Source of the DNA: Edolisoma coerulescens | Lineage: Eukaryota > Chordata > Aves > Passeriformes > Campephagidae | Length of the DNA stretch: 64,000 nucleotides | Reading direction: 5' to 3' | NCBI GenBank assembly: GCA_013397115.1 | Contig: VWZW01004694.1 | Coordinates: 6,471-70,470 of the forward strand | Part shown: positions 44,635 to 57,119 of the stretch, piece by piece | How the letters are laid out: every line of letters begins with the position of its first letter | Position numbering within the stretch: the first letter of the stretch is position 1 | Made by a program: the position numbers and the translations under genes | The notes under the pieces: generated by a model | Told to the model about the DNA's origin: nothing | Databases searched by the model: none | The model's input: only the letters and a program-made list of their open reading frames with translations

Positions 44635-47600
44635 ACAGTTTCACACTTTCTAGCTTGCTTGATTGGCAAATAATATGAGCAAGATTTTGTGGTTAGGCTG
44701 TACTTTGGAGGTTGTGTTTGGCCTGTGTTCCTGGGAGGTCTTGAAGGGAGTGCAAAGCAATCATTTTGTGAAGTGTATTTGCTTTGTATTGCCAGGTCTT
44801 GTTGAATGAATGAGACAAGTCAGAAAAGCTGGTCTGCCATCCCAAAGAAAGCTGGTTTTTTGAAAGAAGTTACTCCCTAATGTGATGCACAAAGGTGGAT
44901 TGAGAAAGAAAGAAACTGTGCCATTGAGGCCAAGGTTTGGGACTGGTCATCCTCCTGACTTTGGGGGATGTGCCAGAGGGCTTCTGTTTGGAGTAGTGGA
45001 TCACTCTACAATAATACTGTTCAATGAAAGCTGAGTGGATTAGGCAAGATAAAAATCTTTGTTGAAGTCTTACTGTAACACAGGTTCTGTGCTGAAGGCT
45101 CTGCAGTGCTCTCTGATGAGGACATGACAGCCAGAGCTGGTCTGCAAGGGCGTGCAGCCCAGTTTCCATGTAAATGTCAGAAACCATCAAAATTCTTTCC
45201 ACCTAATGAGTATTCACCTGCAACTGGAGGCAGTTTATAAATAGTAGGACACTGGCAAACTTGGGTCTTGTCAGTTTATGCAGGAAAGGCAAGTTGAGAA
45301 AGCAGTTGCTGTGGAACAGTGGAGCTGACACTGAGCACACTCTCAAATACAGAACTGAATCTGCAAAGTTTTGTCATTCTGGACGTAGAGAAATACTCTT
45401 CTGCAGGCTGCTTCTCACCGTGGAGCTCAGAAAAGCATTGCCTCAGGAATTTGATAGGAATTCATTAGGGACAGCTTTATTCTATCACTCCTTTTGATAG
45501 CAGAGAACCAAGAGACTCTAACACTGTTCAAGCTGATGTTTTGTCAATGGCACTCTGTGTTCAGTTGTGGGATTTCTGACAAAGCTTGATTTGACTTGAA
45601 GGTCAATTTTTCTTATTAGCAGCAGTGCTGAGAGTAGTGTGTTCCAGACAGGCTTTAGCTAGATGTCAGGGCAGTGTTAGCCAAACAATTAGTTGCCACT
45701 TTTTACAACACCACTTCGTCTGAAACTGGAAAAAGCTTCTGCAGAATCAAGTGAAAATTGGGGTTTTCTTAGCAGGAGCAGCTAATGGCATTCACAGCTT
45801 TAGGAGTCATCTGAAATACATTCACAGGCTCGTCATGCTCTGTTTAATTACACATGGCAGGCAAAATGTGCTGTTACCAAGAGGGAACTACCTGTAATGT
45901 TAGTACTTTCCATGTCCCCTTTTTGCTTCAAAGTTTATTCCTGTACAGATGGCACAAGTCAAAGATGAATGCTAAGGTGATGAGAAGAGAGCTTGTATGA
46001 AGAGACTGGTAGTCTGAATAGCCAGGTAGATTCTGCTTCTGTTGGAAAGCAATCCTGTTAGGGACCTGAAAGAGGATCCAGTGTCAGTTCTTCCATCCAT
46101 GAAACTGCTTGAAGTCTATTTGTGGAGTTGTGTGCTTATTCCTAACTCATCAAAGGCAAGTGAAGGAATCTTGGAGGCTCCAGTGGATTCTAAATAAAGC
46201 CTATATCCTGTTTATTTAGCCAGTTTGGATACCTTCTGGATCTACAGCATATTGCTTTGGGCATAATCCATTGTCATTCTTCACATGAAATTACATTTTA
46301 AATCACTAGAGACTGTTTTGGCACAGGGAAATGATACTTAAAATAACTTCAGAGAAGTCACTTGAAAGGTTAATGAGTGAAAAGCCATGAAAATCCTCAT
46401 GGGCGAGATGTTCTGTAGTGCAAATGGCACTTCCATATAGACAAGGAAGGGAAAGACTTTGGTGCCCTCTGGCCAGCAGCTGCTGACCCAGTAACAGGGA
46501 GGGAACGCTCTGCTTGGCGGGCTAGGTTCATCTGCAAGATAAAACAAACCCTGACACTTGTCACTGAAGCCTGTGAATTGAAATACACAGTTCATCACAT
46601 TTGACCTGCTTGACGTTCAATTATGTTGGGTGTAAAGCCTCCATAAGCACTATTTTTCCCCAAAGTTCATGAAAATAAATACTTAGATATTTAATTTCTG
46701 TTATTTGGTGCTTACTGCACAAGCAGAGGATACAGAACAACTGCTTGCAAATACCTCATGTTTTTTGAGTAGAAAATAACATTAAGGGAAGAGTGAGCAC
46801 AGGTGAGGCGAGCAAAGCAGAAAAGCACGTGCTGTTGTTGGTACAGGCCAGCCTGATTCTGGGGCAGAAATACTTCTGAGTGAAGTAGTTCTGGATCACT
46901 TCTCCAGTTGATTAATTCAAGATGTTAAACTATTGTTTGGTTGTTATGTTCTGTTTAAACCAAGCTTTCCACAGATTCCTACTATTATGTGGGCAACCTG
47001 CTGACTCTCAGCCAGGAGATGTTGACGATGTAGAACTTGTGAGTGAGGTGGAAACCTGCAGCAAACAAGTTGAATGTTGAATTAGCATGTAGCGTGCCAA
47101 CTCTGTGAATTGTCTAAATGAGGGGGGCTATGGTAGCTTGCATCTATGGGAATTGTACTTGTGTGTGCAGGGATTTAAAAGGCAAGGATTTGAGTGCTTT
47201 GACAATCTATTTAGAAAGAAAACACGGTGGTTTCAAATTATATGAAAGGAGACTGATAAAACAGGTTGTTCCTTATGGAACCTTGAAATGTATTTAACGG
47301 GGGAGGCATTGCCTCTCATAAGTCAAAGTTAATGATCCTTTCAAAACTTAGCGGTAATTACTCTCCTGAATGTTCTGGATAATAGTAAAAAGCTCTATTT
47401 TTGCCTGGTGGTGCAATGAGAAGCTGCCTCAGTCTCAAGTGTAGATCATAGCCTGCCAGAGACCAGGTGAGGGGAGGAGTCTGATGTACGGAATTCACAG
47501 ATGTTCTCGTGCTTGTTGTCAATGTAAATGCAGAGCTGCATGTGTCAGTTTTGTTCTCTTGCAGATGGCACTTTAACAAGTATATTTTTGGTAAGATTAG

Positions 47601-49718
47601 GAGGAGTCATCTTTTCCTCAGCCCTTGTAGGGTGGGCATTTGTCCGTGTTGTGTAGAAAATGTTAAATACGACCGTCACCAAAATCCAAAACTGGGGTCA
47701 TCATAGTGGACCCTCGCTTGTTTCTACTGAAAGCCAAAAACATGAGCACTTGACAAGACTGTAAATGTTAAACTGAAGCTTCGTGTTCTGAAACTGACAC
47801 TGTCCTGTAAGGCCAACCCAAAGGACATAGTGCTGCGTGTCCCCCAGAGAGTCCTTTTTGTTTAGGAACTTAGTGGTGTTTGGGAATCCTCTTCTTTACC
47901 ATGGGAACATGATGGTGGCAGTGCCGGGTTAGTTGTGTAGGGATATGCCTGGATTCTTTGGATAACTTAAATTTTGTGAGAGAAAAACTGCAGCTGCTGC
48001 CTGTAAATTCACACAGCCTGAAACATTGAACTGGCCAGCTTGTTAGTGATATTTTGACTCTTTCCAGACACACTGGGGAGATGGACAGCAGCACAGGCAA
48101 GCTCTGGGCTCAGCAGATTGCACGGTTTCAGTCCATCAAAGTACTAAAGGGTTGAGTTTTCCCACTGCTCGTAGCAAAGTGGTCCCACCACCTCAAATGC
48201 ACGCTGTTATCCTGACAGGGAACACAAATGCTCTCTGACACGTGTTTCCTGCTTTCTACTCTCAGACCAATATTCCAGAGCAAGCCTGTACTTACTGTTT
48301 GGTGGACATGGAAAGCAATGAGCAAGGTACTGTCAACTCTGTCCCAGTTTCTCTTGATCTTTGCAGAGAATCCAGGGAATTAATTGTATGTGGCACTTAC
48401 AGAGCATTTTCTGATGCAGCTGTACTTCCCCTGCTTACCCAAGAAGAGTCAGAAATGTTTCGTTCTTGAGGGTATTGAGGAGAGTTTAGGATGCCCCTGA
48501 CTCGGTTTGTTTTCAGGAAGAGATCTCCGGAACTTCCAATCAGCACCTTTCACCAGCACTAAAAAGAACAGAAGTTAAAAATGCAGCTAAATACCAGTCA
48601 CTGAAGGCTCATCTGGTCATTCATGGCAGACACCAGATGCAAAGGCACTTGTGAGAGTTGCTGCTGCCTGTTTCAGGTGTTGAGCGTGTGTGCCAAGGAT
48701 CTCAGTGGCCTTTTGTGCAGCCTCTGATACTCGGCATCAAGCGAGAATTTCCATAGTCATAAAAATAATGAAAATTATCTCAGTGGCTTCCATCAAGTTT
48801 GTTTCTTTTCAGGAAATCTAACAAAATGAAGAAAAAAAGCTATTTCCTGAAAAAGTATTGTGGCCATGTGTAGCTGTAAACCCACGGTCCAGCTCCCATC
48901 CCTTGGAGTTTGCTTTCCATGTGCAACACATGCAACTCCAGCCCCCTCTTAGTGCTGAGGGTGGGTCTGTGGGATCTTAGCAAGGCAGAAAGGCAAGAAC
49001 CAGAGCAGGACAGAGTCCCAGTACAGCTGGAAAAAGGTACGTTGCTTTTTTTGACAACTTTGGAAATAGGAATTACAAAATCTACTATTTAAAAAGAACC
49101 TTTTTTTTAACCCTTGGGTTGCTAGCAGTGTAAAATGTAATTTAAATCCGTTGCGCCGAAGCATTTTTGTTACCAGTAGCCAAGTAGGAGATGTTACTTT
49201 TAGGTGTGTTTTCCCTTCTGCTCTTCCCATTCACAGTCCCATTGTGGTAATTTCCTGAAGGTATAATCTTTGTAGCATGATTGTACAAACATCCATATGA
49301 GATTCCTGACTTCTTGTTCTCACTGAAGTATGTTAAAGCAATAGTAATTTTACTTCTGTCCTTTTCTCCACCTGCAACTTCGCTACAATTCTGTCCTAGA
49401 GGAATCCCAGTATCCTGCTATTCAACAGACATATATTGTTGACATGGATAACTGCAGTGTCCCTATATTCCTTTATTTTTATGGAGAAAATATAAAAGGG
49501 TTTGTTACAATGGATTTTAACACCTGAGTCATGGAACCATATTGTTGAAACTCTGTAAATTTTAAGGCAATTTTCTGAACTTGCTTGAAAGTGGAATGTT
49601 GCATCCTTTTATGCTATTTCCTGCTTCCTATGTAGTTTTATTCAGATTTTTTAACCTTCTTTCTAAGTTTCACCCTCCTGTGTATTAGGTACAGTATTTT
49701 CTGCCTTTCATACTTTGT

Positions 49719-49724
49719 AATAAA
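49719..49724 (+). terminator. DCAF7: Possible distal DCAF7 polyadenylation signal
   Basis: AATAAA with a GT-rich element 30-45 bases downstream, about 6 kb after the stop codon. Confidence 0.4.
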
Positions 49725-51620
49725 AACGGAACATTTGTAGATTGACTGCAGTTCACTGTGTGATGAGTGAAAACCTGGGGGAACTTCATTTCTTCTGTGT
49801 GGAGTCTGTTGCTGTAAGAGGAGGCTGATTGCTTCGCCTTGTCTCTGCAGAGTTGGTGAAGTGTATTGATCCCTCATCCTACAAATACCCAAACAAACTT
49901 GATAATTCCAGCTACTCTCAAGTTGCAAGTTTCCCCAAATAATTACATTATTAGGAACCCAGTCACGACAGAACTCCAACAGAATGGTTAATGCAGCTGT
50001 ACATTAAATATTTGCTTTCTTAAAAAGCTGCTGGGGGGTCCCTGTATTCCAGTGCTGTTTCTGCTCGTGTTTTCCAACCCTTTGCTTGTTCCCTGCACAA
50101 CAAATGGGAATTATCTGCTGTGTGGTTTTGTTTTTAAGACAAGGGGAAGAGGGATTTTTTTTTTAGAATTCAAATAATTAGTCTCTGAGGGGTTTTAAAT
50201 AAAGGCAAAGCGAAGACGAAGCAATTGGGCACTTCTGTAGCTTTAAGTCTCTCCTGGGTAGGATGACCTCTCTTTAAAGGGTGTTTTTTCCCCCACACTC
50301 AGTCACTGCTGTCGTGTCTGGAACTGGGACCAAGAGGCGAATAAGGTGGCGGAGCTTGGAAATTTGTACCTTAGGTCTTGGCAAGCAGGACTGATGACTT
50401 CATTAAGTATTTAGATTAACTCTAGTTCAACTAAATGGTTGGATTTCTCTCTAATTCTTTGTGTACTGGCTTTGAAATAAAAGCTTATTAAGCTTCATGA
50501 CCACAGTGGAAAGAGTTGCCTGCAAAGATGCTGCAGTGGTTTTTAAGCTATATATGGGCTTTGTGTTAGTAACCCCTGCTCAGAAAAGATACTTTTTTTC
50601 TAAGAACTGTTTGTCTTTTACCCTAGAAATGTATTTGCATCCTCATAGATTATTTTTCCCCCTGGATCTGCACTTTGGAATACTCCAGATAAACGTTCTC
50701 AGCTTCCACTATGGTGGAAGGAGGCAGCTTGTGCAAATTGGGACGGTGCAAAAAGTGCTGGACTGGTAGATAATGGGCAAAGCAGGTTGCCTGTCAGTGG
50801 GGCAAAACAAGTGCCATAAAATGATGTAGAGGAATGCAGGTAGAAAAAAAGACGAGAGGTTCTCCCTTTGTAAATATTAAGGAACAGCCAACATCTGGCA
50901 CAGCTGTCTGGCTCTGTGACCTTGGCAAAGTCCCTGCTCTGATACCAGCTGTGAGTGAAAAGCACATAATTAATCAGTGATCTGTAAATGGCTTGAAAAT
51001 ACTTGAAAGAAAACCTCTGTGGTAACACAATACACAGCAATAGGTATAGAGAAAAAGTGGTCTCTGAGATTATTCAGGGGCCTGCAACTGGAAGAAGCAC
51101 TTAATTTTGAGCTTTTTCATTCGTGCTGTTTCAGAAACAGTCCACACTGCCAGCTCAGAGGAAGTAATGATCTAAAAGCACATAATATTTTTAACGTTCT
51201 TCCTCCCCTTCCTTCTCTAATTTTGCCATTCCAAAGGCAGGGCAGCTCCTGGTTTTTAACCAGCTTCAGAGCCCCCTCTGCTGGAATGCTGTTGGCAGCC
51301 CGGCCCAGCCCTGGGCAGCAGGACAGGTACAGGTGCACAGCTGCTCCTCCCGGCTGAGAAAGGCTGCTTCAGGCGTGTGCCACAGGAGTTCCACATGATT
51401 CACGTCTTCTGCTGGAGGAGAGGTAAATTTGGGCCCATATCTATCCTGCCATGCTGTCCTAGAGTTGGATAATGGTGATAGTGTTCCATTCACTTTGTTT
51501 TCAAAGCTGAGAACACAACAGGAAATTGTTAGGAGAGACAGAACTGCCTGGAATCAGTGAGATTACTCTTATATCTGCAGAAGACAGTGCAGAACCCTTT
51601 CATGCATCCTTTGAAGATTG

Positions 51621-51765
51621 GATACCCCATCCCTGGGAGTGCCCAAGGCCAGGTTGGACAGGGCTTGGAGCAGCCTGGGACAGTGGAAGGTGTCCCTGCC
51701 CATGGCAGGGGTGGCACTGGATGGGCTTTAAGGTCCTTCCAACCCAAACCATTCTAGGATTCTCT
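51621..51765 (+). repeat. CR1 LINE 3' tail
   Basis: 'agtgcccaaggccaggttgg', 'gtccctgcccatggcagggg' and 'aacccaaaccattctaggat' match the CR1 end. Truncated. Confidence 0.93.
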
Positions 51766-52477
51766 AGTTCTGTTTACAGGGTTTCTCCTCCTCGCCCCCT
51801 TCTGTGGCTGTGGAGTCCAAGATGTAGAATAAGGAAGTTTTGGCAGGGGACAAGGCTCAGCCTGGAGCCTGCTCAGCTCCCCAGGAAGGATGTGTCTACC
51901 TAAACAAGAAGGGAAACAGGAAGAAAAGAAGAAATAGTACATCTGATAGCAAGGAAAAGAGGCTCTTTGAGCCAGGTATGCTTCAAAAAATGGAAATACT
52001 ACCAAAATAGAAAATAAGATGATGGCATAGTGATTAAGAGTAGGAAAAGATGCCAGGAGTTAAATCCCAAAGGTCTAATCCAGACTTCCTGTGTCACTTT
52101 TAACAAGTCACTGTCTCTCTGTGCAATGCCCTTAAGTCCCTAAAATAGGGATTACACTTCCTTTTCTTAGTTGATGCTGCGTGACAGCATTAAACAATTA
52201 GGCCTTATAAAGTTCCTTTAAAACAAATGGGCTGACTGGAAACATAGGAGCTCCTGGAGAGTCTCTGTGAATATCTTTACTGATGATTTTACATTAAATG
52301 GCATCAGACAATCTGAATAAATTCAAGAATTAACTATGTTCTGCAGTTGCTGTTTACAGGAGTGAAGCTTCTCTGCTGGAAAGCTGCAGCTTTGGAAGGA
52401 TGGGGGCAATCCGGGTGGAAAACCACAAAGTATCAGCTGGTGTAAAACAAATAACCTGATTCTCATCAGGAACTGTA

Positions 52478-52757
52478 GCGGCAGGACAAGGGGAACTGGA
52501 TTCAGACAGAGAGAGAGATGGATTAGATGGGATATTGGAAAGAAATTCCTCCCTGTGAGGGTGGGCAGGCCCTGGCACAGGGTGCCCAGAGCAGCTGTGG
52601 CTGCCCCTGGGTCCCTGGCAGTGCCCAAGGCCAGGCTGGACAGTGGGACTGGGAGCACCCTGGGACAGTGGGAGGTGTCCCTGCCATGGCAGGGGTGGCA
52701 CTGGGTGGGCTTTAAGGCCCCTTCACACCCAAACCATTTTGGGATTCTCTGATTATG
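52478..52757 (+). repeat. CR1 LINE 3' tail
   Basis: 'agatgggatattggaaagaa', 'ggccctggcacagggtgccc' and 'cccaaaccattttgggattc' mark a longer passerine-type CR1 tail. No ORF. Confidence 0.94.
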
Positions 52758-53799
52758 CACAAAACCAGTACAGTATTAAGCACACAGTTAAAGTCAGAAA
52801 GGAATTACTCATTTTTTTCTCAAGTTACACAAAAAAAAAGGGGCACTTATTTTGGTAGAAAGTTGGATTCCAGTTCAGGAAGGATTTACCAGCTTGCTGG
52901 GGAGAAAAAAAAAAAAAGAGGCGTGAGGGGCTGCAGTGGTCCAAAAAAAAGTTCTGATGGCACTTGCATGTAGATAGGGATGTGCGAATGTCTGTAAAAT
53001 GGGGAAACCACAAATCAAGAGATAAAATTGTTGGTTTCCACATGAGGCTTGACAGGTGGGTGAAGTGATGAGCCGTTAAGGACAAATCATTCTATTTTCA
53101 AATTGGTAAAGGGGGAAAAAAAAAAAGCTTCAGTGAAATCCAGACACCCTGGGCAGTTGGAGATGGGAAGAGCGAGTTCCACCAGGGTGGGTGTCTCCTA
53201 CCATCTGCCAGGAGCTCCTGGCTCCTGTCACAAGCTGCCACTCGCCGGTCTAATATCTTTTGGACTCAGTAAACCGAGTTTCTACACAAAGGACATGGAA
53301 TCATTCTCATTTAACAGGACTTCAACTGAGAATTTTATGTGCAAACATGTAGGAACTGCAAGATAGGCAAAAATAACAAGTGGTGAGCTGATGAGGGAGA
53401 GGTTTGAAATCAAGGCTGGTGTGGTGGGGAATTGATACTAAATTTCTGCCTCCCAGGGCACGGGGTGGGCTCTTCCCTCTCTAAGAAAAGCCTTTTTATA
53501 ATGATGTTGGCACAAAGAGCGAGCATTAAAATCAAATCTGGTGATGAACAGAAGTGGGAGGCTTCAATAATATGAGGGAACTGGAGCATCTTGGAGATTG
53601 GATGACTGAAGAGTGAGAAATAGAGATGAGATGAAATGTAGCAGCAGAGAGTGCAAGGACGTGAACTTAGGGACAAGGAGAAATTTGTGAAGGGTACCAA
53701 GAGTGTTTTATTGGAAATTAGTGAGGAAGGGAAACTGAGATTTAATGGTTGATAAAGGATACTGATGAGCCATCATCAAGCTGTGAAAAAGCATGTCAA

Positions 53800-53970
53800 A
53801 AAGTGGTTCCAAGATCAGTAACGATGCTGTCGAATGAGAGAGGAATTCAAATTGGAACGGGGCAAAAAGCTACCAGGATGATACCACAACTACAAGGCTC
53901 GTATTAAGGAGGGGAAGTGGCTGGGTTTCTATCACAATGCAGCCTGAGAGGAGATGTGATCTGCTTTCCT
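53800..53970 (+). repeat. Possible ancient CR1 internal fragment
   Basis: 'ttggaacggggcaaaaagct', 'accaggatgat', 'gtggctgggttt' and 'cctgagaggagatgtgatct' resemble, in the right order, the 3' part of the CR1 body upstream of the usual tail. It is heavily diverged. Confidence 0.4.
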
Positions 53971-54045
53971 GCCCTCAGCGCGGGCAGAGGGGCAAAACGC
54001 GAATTCCCCTTTCGGGGGCCCGGCCCGGGGGGCGGGGCCTCGAGG

Positions 54046-54152
54046 CTGTCAGTCACTCTGATTGACAGCGGGGGCGTGGTCTAATATGCTCCGCCCCCTG
54101 CGGGGCGCGGGGGCGTGGCCCTGCCGCGGCACCGGGCCCCCGTGATTGACAG
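54046..54152. promoter_or_regulatory. Cluster of PBX-PREP/MEIS decamers
   Basis: TGATTGACAG occurs exactly at 54059-54068 and 54143-54152. CTGTCAGTCA at 54046-54055 is the inverted decamer with one change, separated from the first copy by three bases. TGATTGACAG is the known composite site of PBX with PREP/MEIS TALE homeodomain proteins, often found near CCAAT boxes, one of which lies 50 bases downstream here. Confidence 0.7.
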
Positions 54153-54238
54153 CCGGCTCGGCGGGGAGGCGGGCCGGGCGGCGCGGCTGCTCGCGCGCCC
54201 ATTGGCCGGCAGCGCCGTCGGGTGGGCGCCCCGGCTGC

Positions 54239-54388
54239 NNNNNNNNNNNNNNNNNNNNNNNNNNNNNNNNNNNNNNNNNNNNNNNNNNNNNNNNNNNNNN
54301 NNNNNNNNNNNNNNNNNNNNNNNNNNNNNNNNNNNNNNNNNNNNNNNNNNNNNNNNNNNNNNNNNNNNNNNNNNNNNNNNNNNNNNNN
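54239..54388. other. Assembly gap of 150 N in the MAP3K3 CpG island
   Basis: A run of 150 N interrupts the island directly downstream of the promoter-like motifs. It probably hides the start of MAP3K3 transcription and coding exon 1. True length is unknown. Confidence 0.99.
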
Positions 54389-57119
54389 GCGGGCGCTCCC
54401 CGGGCATCGGCAGCGCCGCGGGGAAACGGTGGATTTTCATGGATTTGGTTAAAATGGTAAAAATCAGTTTACGGTAAACGTGCGGTGCCCCGGGCTTTTC
54501 CTAAACTTGGCCAGACAGAGCCGGCGGGGAGCAGCGGGTCGGGCTGAGCTCGGGGAGCTCTTTCAGCCTCCAGGAGAGGTTGGCTCTGCTTGAGACGGGA
54601 ATTGTGGTGCTCCAGCTTAATTGGGGAAATTTTTGGTATTAATCGCAGCTTCGGAGTCCATCAAAATAGATTTTCCTTTATGGAGCTCCCCCTCAGTTCT
54701 CATTTGCCGTTCTTAGCCCAGACAGCAACATGTAAAACAAGCAAAGGAGTTGGAAGAACTCTTTTTCAAGAGGAAAATGTTGTTATGAGGAGTTGCCATG
54801 ACTGAATTTGGTTGATTAATTCAAATTAATTTGGATTTGGAATGTATGTCCTGTGTAAAGAACTGCTTATGGAGGGGGTCTTGTTTCCTAATTCCTTTTT
54901 CGTCTTAGAGAAAGGTGCTAGAATTAAACTTTTACTACCTCTAAACCAGAACTTACTCATATTTGCATATTGGCAAGGGAATTCCTGCTGTTCTAAGTGT
55001 GGAGTTTCATGGCTTGGTGGGCTATAGCTTTAATGTTTCTTCCCTACAACCAAGTTTAGTTTTCCAAGACTCTCCTTCATTTAGTCTGTATGCATAATTA
55101 GCTTTTATACTTTAAATCCAAAAAGCATTGCAAATGTTAACTGTACAGCTGCTTCAGTATCTCTTTGGTTTGGTAAATACAACAAATTCATGCAAATCCA
55201 TCACTAGATTTCTCTGCTACAAAGAGAGGAATAGTGCAATCTGCTCTGTTTAGAGCGGCAAGTTGGTTCATAAACTTGAAACGTTTTAGAAGTAGCAAGC
55301 TGGATTTCCCTGGAAGTGTTTTCCAATGGCAGTTGGACCTGTGTTTGTAAACATGTGAGTGCAGAATGAAAAAAATACAATTTCATGGACCGCTCCACCA
55401 TAGCATTGTGTGTATCATGGCCCAGCTGCGAGCAGATCCCTTTGTAACGGGGAAAAACCTAAATTCATTCAGCAACTGTGATCAAACAATCTGATTAATA
55501 ATGGATAATGGGCTGTGTATCGCGCTCTGATTTTCTTTGACCTGATGTTTCGTAACCCAGCTGAAGGACACGTGGGCTGGTTGATGTCAGAGTTCGCTGG
55601 ACCTCGGGTGGCTCAGCCGGGGCTCACCTGGAGCGGTTCCGAGCCCTGCACAGCCGGGACAGCGCCTGGGGTTTAATTCCCTCCGGACGCTCCTTGGCAG
55701 GCTGGAGAACAGGGATATGTGGGGTCTGCGCCTCGCGGGCGCTGTGCCTGTGCAGGGGTGAGCGGTGCCGGGTTTGGGGTGTGCAGGCCCTGCTCCCTCC
55801 AGCCGTCCCCTCGGTTTTCCTGCCTGTGTCACTTCCTTCCCTTGGCTCACGCGCAGCCGGTGACACCGGGGGGAGGGAGCAGCGCTGAGCCTGCAGGTTA
55901 GGAGCGGCTCAAATCCCAAATCCCGGGCTTTTCCTTTCATTTGTGAATGAGAAGAGAGATCCTGAATATATTCCCACAAGGATCAGCCTCGTAGAGCTCT
56001 CTGATTTTTCCTCTCACTCTACAAACCAGGTCATTTGTGATTCCCTAAAGCTTGGGCACAGCAGCATTTTGGTACCACTAAAACTGCCCACAGCAAAGGA
56101 CTCAAAATGAAACTCTTTCCAAGACTGTTTTGAGACCTTTAACATGGACACAATTTGTCCAAAATTTCCTCATTGCCCCTGGATCTGCCGATCACTCGCC
56201 CAAACCAGCTTTGCTGTTGTGGTGGTTGATAACAAATACACAGATTTATTCACTTTTTTCTCTTTTAAACCAATGTGGCATCATGTCTCCCACTATCACA
56301 CCACATAAAACATGATCCTGGGTTAGGGGGGTTCACAGACTTCCTGTTTTTATCCATGTGCAGATACTTTCGCTGTTCTGACTTTGTGATTTTTTATTTC
56401 AAAACTGTTTCCATTTCTGACTTGTTCAGACCTGTGTAACAAACCACGGATTTGTTGAAGTAAATGCTTTGTGGAGAGGAATAACTTTCTCTGTGAGCAG
56501 CAGTTTGCTTTTATCGAAGTTATAAAAATCCTTGAGTGTAGTTTTTAAAACATGAAAAGCATTTCCTGGACAACATCTTTCCCGCACAAAGCAGAACTGT
56601 GTTTCCCAGACCTGCTGGAGACCAGGCAAAACAGGGTCTCTCAGTGCGCTCCAAAAATTGCTTCGTTTTCATTTGTAGCAGCTTCTGCATTGTGCGATTA
56701 ATGTAACGCTGCTCCAAGTCAGTCTGTGGAAATCCTCTGTTTGGATGGAAATAAAGGAGTATTCATGCTTCTCAGCATTAAATCCATCACAGTGCTGTCC
56801 TCGCCAGAAGCAATTTTTCCCTACACAGGCTCAGATCAATATTTGACTTTATTTTATGTTTTTAAGAGATAAATACTCTGTCATGTCCTAGTTCATCAAC
56901 ATAGGGATGAATTACAGGATGTATGGTTTAGTAGTAGTAAGACTACTCAGTGTAAGACTACTAAAAAATGTATAATAAGATTCACACTCACATTAAGTTG
57001 TTTCCATCACCTGGGACACCCCAACAATCCCACCAGTTTTATGAAGATAAATAATATTTCAGTGTTAGGACGACTGCAGTGAGTGAGATGCAGACCTCGC
57101 AGGGCACTAACTGGGGTTT

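Larger units (their letters stand above)
43660..49745 (+). other. DCAF7: Probable long DCAF7 3' UTR
   Basis: About 6 kb of AT-rich, repeat-poor sequence follows the stop without any exon I recognise. Human DCAF7 has a 3' UTR of several kilobases (from memory). AATAAA hexamers occur at 44629, 46193, 46674, 49719, 50198 and 50476. The one at 49719 is followed by a GT-rich stretch ('cactgtgtgatgagtg') and is a reasonable distal end. Which sites are used cannot be read from the sequence. Confidence 0.5.
49746..53990. other. DCAF7-MAP3K3 intergenic region
   Basis: AT-rich sequence with two clear + strand CR1 tails (about 51621-51765 and 52478-52757), A-rich runs, and a diverged CR1-like stretch near 53800-53970. 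No TACO1 exon (expected here from the human order) or other gene was recognised. Confidence 0.55.
53990..54560 (+). promoter_or_regulatory. MAP3K3: MAP3K3 CpG-island promoter (contains assembly gap)
   Basis: The CpG island has GC boxes (ggcggggcc at 54031, two ggggcgtgg), two exact TGATTGACAG PBX-PREP/MEIS decamers (54059, 54143), an inverted near-copy CTGTCAGTCA at 54046, and an inverted CCAAT (ATTGG at 54201). It is the only strong island upstream of the MAP3K3 coding exons, so it is the likely promoter. Exon 1 should end ...ATGG, which I do not find outside the N gap. Confidence 0.65.

Noticed and set aside
48242..48469. 75-codon ORF with 'CTYCLVD' after an apparent acceptor CTCTCAG
   Set aside because: Lies in the probable DCAF7 3' UTR, resembles no family convincingly and has no partner exons. 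Probably chance.
54438..54457. ATGGATTTGGTTAAAATG|GTAAAA as MAP3K3 exon 1
   Set aside because: It looks like a start codon plus donor, but joining it to exon 2 puts DEQEAL out of frame and hits a stop. Exon 1 must end one base into a codon (ATGG).
55694..55888. GC-rich ORF patch at 55.6-55.9 kb as an exon of TACO1 or MAP3K3
   Set aside because: No TACO1 or MAP3K3 residues are visible, and the candidate donor phase does not fit exon 2.
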